From: DASRAP01 sp035277145
Lineage (GTDB): Bacteria > Gemmatimonadota > Gemmatimonadetes > Gemmatimonadales > Gemmatimonadaceae
NCBI GenBank assembly: GCA_035277145.1
Contig: DATELA010000054.1
Coordinates: forward strand, 1 to 64,000
Length of the DNA: 64,000 bases
Reading direction: 5' to 3'
Part shown: piece after piece, positions 60,035 to 64,000 of the stretch
How the letters are laid out: every line of letters begins with the position of its first letter
How positions within the stretch are numbered: the first letter of the stretch is position 1
Position numbers and translations under genes: made by a program
The notes under the pieces: generated by a model
Told to the model about the DNA's origin: nothing
Database searches by the model: none
Seen by the model: the letters and a program-made list of their open reading frames with translations, nothing else

Positions 60035-60082
60035 CTTCTGCCTTCTGCCTTCTGCCTTCTGCCTTCTGCCTTCTGCCTTCTC
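60035..60082 (+). repeat. ccttctg heptamer tandem repeat upstream of ctaA
   Basis: About six and a half copies of CCTTCTG (last one CCTTCTC) lie directly before the ctaA GTG start, preceded by an attctg-rich stretch that forms a small palindrome (60000 area). Similar short words appear at 20820. No coding role seen. Confidence 0.8.
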
Positions 60083-60084
60083 AC

Positions 60085-61011
60085 GTGCTTCGTCGCTTCG
60101 CCTGGTCCGTTGTCGGTTACAACCTGCTCGTCATCGCGTGGGGCGCGTATGTGCGCGCATCGGGATCCGGCGCGGGATGCGGTAGTCACTGGCCGTTGTG
60201 TAACGGCACAGTAGTTCCGCGCGCGCCGCGCATCGAAACGATGATCGAGTTGACGCACCGCGCGACGTCGGGATTGGCCGCGATCGCCGTATTTGCATTG
60301 CTGTGGTGGACTTTTCGCGCGAAGTCCGCCGGACATCCCGCGCGTTCAGCCGCAGTCGCGAGCGCTGTGTTGATCGTCGTCGAAGCCCTGCTCGGCGCAG
60401 GTCTCGTGCTGTTCGGATGGGTTGAAGACGACGCGTCGTGGGGGCGCGTTGCTGCGCTCGGCCTGCATCTCGCGAACACCTTCCTTTTGCTCGCCGCGCT
60501 TACGTTGACCGCGTGGCGCCTGTCCGATCAACCGGCGCATCGATGGAGTGCACGAGGACCGGACGGCGCAACGATCGCCACACTCCTCACGCTCATCATG
60601 TGCGTCGCGGTCACAGGCGCAATGACCTCCCTCGGCGATACGCTCTTTCCTGCTGCATCACTGAGTGAAGGATTGCGCAGCGATTTTGAAGCGACGTCGC
60701 ACTTCCTCGAACGCTTGCGAGTGATTCATCCGGCGCTTGCGATACTCACTGCGCTCGCGGTCATTGTGGGATCACGCGCCATCGCCGCGCGCAGTACTTC
60801 ACCAACGACCGCTGCACTCGCACGCGCGACACAATTGCTGGTAACTCTTCAGGTGGCGGGCGGCGTACTGAACCTCGCGTTGCTTGCACCAATCTGGATG
60901 CAGTTGGTGCACTTGTTGCTGGCCGACATTACATGGATCGCACTCGTATTGCTCGGCGCTTCAACACTTGCAATTCGCAGCGAGGGCGAGCCACCGCTGC
61001 GCGCGGCTTAG
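60085..61011 (+). CDS. ctaA: Heme A synthase CtaA/Cox15
   Basis: A 308-residue protein starting at GTG 60085 with eight membrane spans, LRRFAWSVVGYNLLVIAWGAYVRASGSG being the conserved first span and loop, and GAGCGSHWPLCNG with paired Cys. Conserved histidines occur in ELTHRATSG (about 56), LGLHLANT, RVIHPALA and WMQLVHLLLAD. It oxidises heme O to heme A for cytochrome oxidase. No ctaB is adjacent. The last four bases overlap the convergent TonB receptor stop. Confidence 0.92.
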   Translation: MLRRFAWSVVGYNLLVIAWGAYVRASGSGAGCGSHWPLCNGTVVPRAPRIETMIELTHRATSGLAAIAVFALLWWTFRAKSAGHPARSAAVASAVLIVVEALLGAGLVLFGWVEDDASWGRVAALGLHLANTFLLLAALTLTAWRLSDQPAHRWSARGPDGATIATLLTLIMCVAVTGAMTSLGDTLFPAASLSEGLRSDFEATSHFLERLRVIHPALAILTALAVIVGSRAIAARSTSPTTAALARATQLLVTLQVAGGVLNLALLAPIWMQLVHLLLADITWIALVLLGASTLAIRSEGEPPLRAA

Positions 61012-63107
61012 TCGCGTTCGCGCAACCTCACGCGCATTCCAGCGTAGAACTGGCGTCCGAAAGTCGGCGTCCACAACGCGGCCCGTTCGTTGAACAGGTT
61101 GTTCACGCCCACCGACAGTTCGAGTGATGGCATCACTCGCGCGCGCAATTGCGCATCGACCGCGAGGCGCGCGGCCTGCGTCGTGTCTCCAACCGGCGCC
61201 GCGCCGGTGTACTGTGCGCTGACGTCCGTCGTAATCCCAGCGAGTGCGAGTAATACATGCGACACGTCGATGCGCGCGGAGTGTGCCGATCGACGATCGA
61301 GGCGCTCACCACTCTCCGTGTCGCGCGCACGCAAGTACGCGTACCCGGCACGCACCGTGCTACTGCCTGTTGAGATCGTCGCGCCAACCTCGGCACCTTC
61401 GATGTGGGCCGCGGCAACGTTGATGTTGCGGTACACCTGCATTCCGCCGCCATTCGTTCCCTCGAAACGCGTGTCGATGAGATTCGCGATGCGATTTCGG
61501 TACGCGTCGAGCTCCAACACCACGCGTGCGGTCGGTGCAAACGTCACACCGGCGTCACTGCTCCACGATGATTCCGGTTCGAGCGATGCGTTGCCTTCAA
61601 TCACATAGCCCGCCGCGGGATTCGCGAAGCTGTAGCGCATTTCTTTGAATCCGGGCGCGCGAAAACCACGCGCAACGTTCGCGCGTACGCGCCATGCGGG
61701 CGCAACCTGCCATGCGGCACCAAGCGACGGCGACACCGCGTCGCCCCAGAGCGAACTCCGCGTCCAGCGCCCACCCGCCGTCATCAGGACGGCGCCGAGC
61801 GTCCACGCATCGCGCGCGAACAGTTCGAACTGGCGGTCATTCGCGCGGTTGTCGTCCACTTTTTGCGGCGCGACGATCTCGCGCGCGTTTCCCTGCACGC
61901 CGACGTCGATCGCGTGCGCGCCAGCCGCAACGGTGTACGCGAGCGACGCACGCCCAACGCGCTCGCTCTGCTTGAGTGAATCGGCGCTGCCGGCAATCGG
62001 CGACGAGCCAAGCGCCTGGCGGTACTGGTAGTCGAAGAATTGACCAGCCACGCGCGCGCGCAGAACGCCACCCAGCGCGAGTTGTTGCGCTTCAGCAAAC
62101 GCTTGCGCGGTGCGATTGTCGATGAAGCCGTTGTATCCGCCGCCAACCGGCCATCGCTGACGCTCGCGTGAAAGGTTCGCGTCCGCGCGAAGCACCAAGC
62201 GATCACTCGCGCGGTGCCGCACGTCCGCGCGCAGATCGTACACGCGGTCAAGCGAACTTCCGGCTTCGTCAATTGCCGTGACGCCATCCACCTGACGCCA
62301 GCCACCGCTCGCGCGAACACCCGTGCGGCCAAACGTGTTGCTCACCTCGAGCGTTCCTTCGCGCCGTCCGAGTTCGCCACCGCGTGCCGTCGCGTCCATG
62401 AGCCACCGCTCCGACGGCGCAGCGGTGACGATGTTGATGACACCGCCAAGTGCATCGCTGCCGAACTCGACGCTCGACGGACCCTTCGTGACTTCGACAC
62501 GCTCGGCCGCAACGGTCGACAATCGTCCGATATCGCGGATATCGAGCGATGCACCGCTCACGGGTTCACCGTCGACCAACACCAGCACGCGCGCGCCATC
62601 GAGTCCGCGAATCGCAATCGTGGATTTCGTCGGCGGCGTCGCGATTTGCTGCAGCCCCGGCACGCGTCGCAGTATCTGGTCCGCGCCGACGACTGCGCGC
62701 GCATCGAGTTCATCGCGACCAATAACGACCGCGCTCGCCGTCGTTTCGTTCACGCGCACCGCACGCTGTCCGGCGGTGGTCGTTACCGCGGGCAGAACAG
62801 TCGCAAACGGCTCGAGCACGATCGACGAATCGTTGCTGAACACGGCGACGTGACGCTCGATGTATCCGAGCGCGCGAATACGAAGCGTGTCCGCCGATTC
62901 CGCGCGCAGCGTGAACCGGCCGCGCTCATCGGTGCGGGTGCGAATGCGCCCATCGAGCGTGCCGATCTCCGCGGCGATGAGCGGTGCGCCATCGAGACGG
63001 CTCACGATCGTTCCGCGTACCACAGACTGCGCTTCCGAAACGCGCGTAGCGGCGCTGATAGCCAGCGCCGCTACGACAATCGCGATGCAGCGACCTACCG
63101 ATCTCAT
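61008..63107 (-). CDS. TonB-dependent receptor with carboxypeptidase-like domain
   Basis: A 699-residue outer-membrane receptor: signal peptide (about 1-26, ending SEAQ), a CarboxypepD_reg-like domain (28-100), plug with GRDELDARAVVGADQILRRVPG and IAIRGLDGARVLVLVDGEPV (about 130-180), KGPSSVEFGSDALGGVINIVT and a barrel ending in MRVRLRERD. Paired by overlap with the HmuY-like gene upstream, so it probably takes up heme. TonB box not evident. Confidence 0.92.
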   Translation of the reverse strand: MRSVGRCIAIVVAALAISAATRVSEAQSVVRGTIVSRLDGAPLIAAEIGTLDGRIRTRTDERGRFTLRAESADTLRIRALGYIERHVAVFSNDSSIVLEPFATVLPAVTTTAGQRAVRVNETTASAVVIGRDELDARAVVGADQILRRVPGLQQIATPPTKSTIAIRGLDGARVLVLVDGEPVSGASLDIRDIGRLSTVAAERVEVTKGPSSVEFGSDALGGVINIVTAAPSERWLMDATARGGELGRREGTLEVSNTFGRTGVRASGGWRQVDGVTAIDEAGSSLDRVYDLRADVRHRASDRLVLRADANLSRERQRWPVGGGYNGFIDNRTAQAFAEAQQLALGGVLRARVAGQFFDYQYRQALGSSPIAGSADSLKQSERVGRASLAYTVAAGAHAIDVGVQGNAREIVAPQKVDDNRANDRQFELFARDAWTLGAVLMTAGGRWTRSSLWGDAVSPSLGAAWQVAPAWRVRANVARGFRAPGFKEMRYSFANPAAGYVIEGNASLEPESSWSSDAGVTFAPTARVVLELDAYRNRIANLIDTRFEGTNGGGMQVYRNINVAAAHIEGAEVGATISTGSSTVRAGYAYLRARDTESGERLDRRSAHSARIDVSHVLLALAGITTDVSAQYTGAAPVGDTTQAARLAVDAQLRARVMPSLELSVGVNNLFNERAALWTPTFGRQFYAGMRVRLRERD

Positions 63108-63999
63108 CGAATGCGCGCGTACCTGATCGTTGGATGCGCACTCTCGCCGGCGTTCCCGTAGTAGTTCACCAGCTGCACCTTGTACACGCGCGCGCCGACC
63201 TTCACGAGGTAGATGTTGAACGTCGGGTGCAGTTTGTTCGTGCCTTCGAGGTTGTAGCGAAACGGCGCTTCGCCGCTCGTAAATGAATTCGGAATCGGCC
63301 CGGTCATCCCCGCGAGATACGCACCGTATTCAGGCGCATCATTCGCTGCGGTCGCGTTTGCAAACGACGGCGCACTCGGCCCCGGGAACGTTCCTGCGTT
63401 GCACGCGCTGTTGACGATCATCTCGAGCGCCTGCGGATCGACTTGCACGTCCCAGTTGCACCCCGACGGCGTGACAGCCGCGTTTGCATCGAGGTCGATG
63501 GACAACGTGTTGCCACCGGTCGGCGCGGTCAGCGTGACGGGCGCGCCGAGCGACGCGCCGCTTTGCACGCGCGATTCGATCGAGATCGACGTCAGCGAAT
63601 AGTTTTGCGGATCGAGCGCGATCGCGGTCACGCGAAACAGAACGTAGCCGCCCGTGGATGTTTTGACTTTCCAATACGCAGACGCGTTTGCCGTCGGCGC
63701 ACCACCAAGCGTCAGGTAGCCGTACTTGTTTTCAACGAGACGGTCGGCGACGAATTCGTTGTCTTCGGGGATGTAGTCTTCGCGCACGGCGTCGAACTCG
63801 GCTTCGGTATTTGAGACCGTGAACGCGAGCACTTCTTCGTCGGTCGCGTCGGCGTTGTTGGCCATGGAGTAACCAAGCACGCCTTTGCTGCCGCTCACGC
63901 CGCCATTCAGTCGCACTTCGAAACGGCGAAATGCAATGTCCCAGTCCGCGTCTGCTGCGACGACATCGCCTGTCACCAGACTAACCCGCGTCAAGGTTT
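63104..63999 (-). CDS. HmuY-like exported protein (5' end outside window)
   Basis: The reading frame is open from the window edge (63999) to the stop at 63104, at least 298 residues, so the start and signal peptide lie outside. The segment WDIAFRRFEVRLNGGVSGSKG and the following blocks, including GVLGYSM, resemble HmuY-family heme-binding lipoproteins. A TAxxWxxK-like region and the YKVQLVNYYG segment near the end also fit. It overlaps the receptor by four bases and would pass heme to it. Family assignment is by pattern. Confidence 0.75.
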   Translation of the reverse strand, partial: TLTRVSLVTGDVVAADADWDIAFRRFEVRLNGGVSGSKGVLGYSMANNADATDEEVLAFTVSNTEAEFDAVREDYIPEDNEFVADRLVENKYGYLTLGGAPTANASAYWKVKTSTGGYVLFRVTAIALDPQNYSLTSISIESRVQSGASLGAPVTLTAPTGGNTLSIDLDANAAVTPSGCNWDVQVDPQALEMIVNSACNAGTFPGPSAPSFANATAANDAPEYGAYLAGMTGPIPNSFTSGEAPFRYNLEGTNKLHPTFNIYLVKVGARVYKVQLVNYYGNAGESAHPTIRYARIR

Positions 64000-64000
64000 C

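Noticed and set aside
60000..60084. Small protein in the heptamer repeat
   Set aside because: Frames through CCTTCTG give only repeated low-complexity residues such as LPSAFCL; considered a tandem repeat, not a gene.

Overview
The window is GC-rich chromosomal DNA that most resembles the phylum Gemmatimonadota. The pointers are a clade II (Sec-exported) nosZ cluster without nosR, a tandem pair of ADOP-type (FtsX/MacB) permeases, a full Ccm system I cytochrome c operon, numerous secreted proteins, and intergenic purine/pyrimidine hairpins. The assignment is inferred from gene content; no rRNA is present.

Region 1 (1-9415): respiratory nitrogen-oxide genes. On the minus strand nosZ, a nosL fusion, nosD, nosF, nosY and a cupredoxin lipoprotein (cut by the window edge) run as one tight operon. 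A NirK-like copper protein is divergent on the plus strand, followed by a NarL-type kinase/regulator pair on the minus strand. Region 2 (9615-16034): a minus-strand ccmABCDEFGH operon ending in a zinc-ribbon protein in the usual CcmI position; it would supply the c-type cytochromes for that respiration.

Region 3 (16118-33525): a PAS histidine kinase, a porin-like/YceI/DUF3108 operon, a small response regulator, a GNAT acetyltransferase, tRNA-Gly, two tandem ADOP permeases, a GntR-ABC transporter operon with a clear palindromic operator, and two exported proteins. Region 4 (33557-35034): seven tRNA genes (Thr, Leu, Asp, Glu, Glu, Trp, His) and efp.

Region 5 (35134-53164): an 18-kb single-strand biosynthetic operon. 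It encodes a phosphopantetheinyl transferase, a DH-FkbH-FkbM-ACP loading-type megaprotein, a four-gene cassette (3-hydroxyacyl-CoA dehydrogenase, ACP, acyl-CoA dehydrogenase, Ser-specific adenylation enzyme) that matches the aminomalonyl-ACP cassette zmaG-H-I-J in content and order, a KS-AT-KR-ACP polyketide synthase, a C-A(Ser)-T peptide synthetase, and two alpha/beta hydrolases. It looks like a small hybrid PKS/NRPS pathway using unusual extender or starter units and is the most interesting part of the window.

Region 6 (53184-63999): divergent tesA and ybbA/ybbP-like genes whose start codons overlap, a large Ig-like-domain lipoprotein with a zinc-protease motif, ctaA (heme A synthase) preceded by a heptamer tandem repeat, and a TonB-dependent receptor with a HmuY-like partner truncated by the window end. 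Recurrent long hairpins punctuate gene boundaries in regions 1-4.
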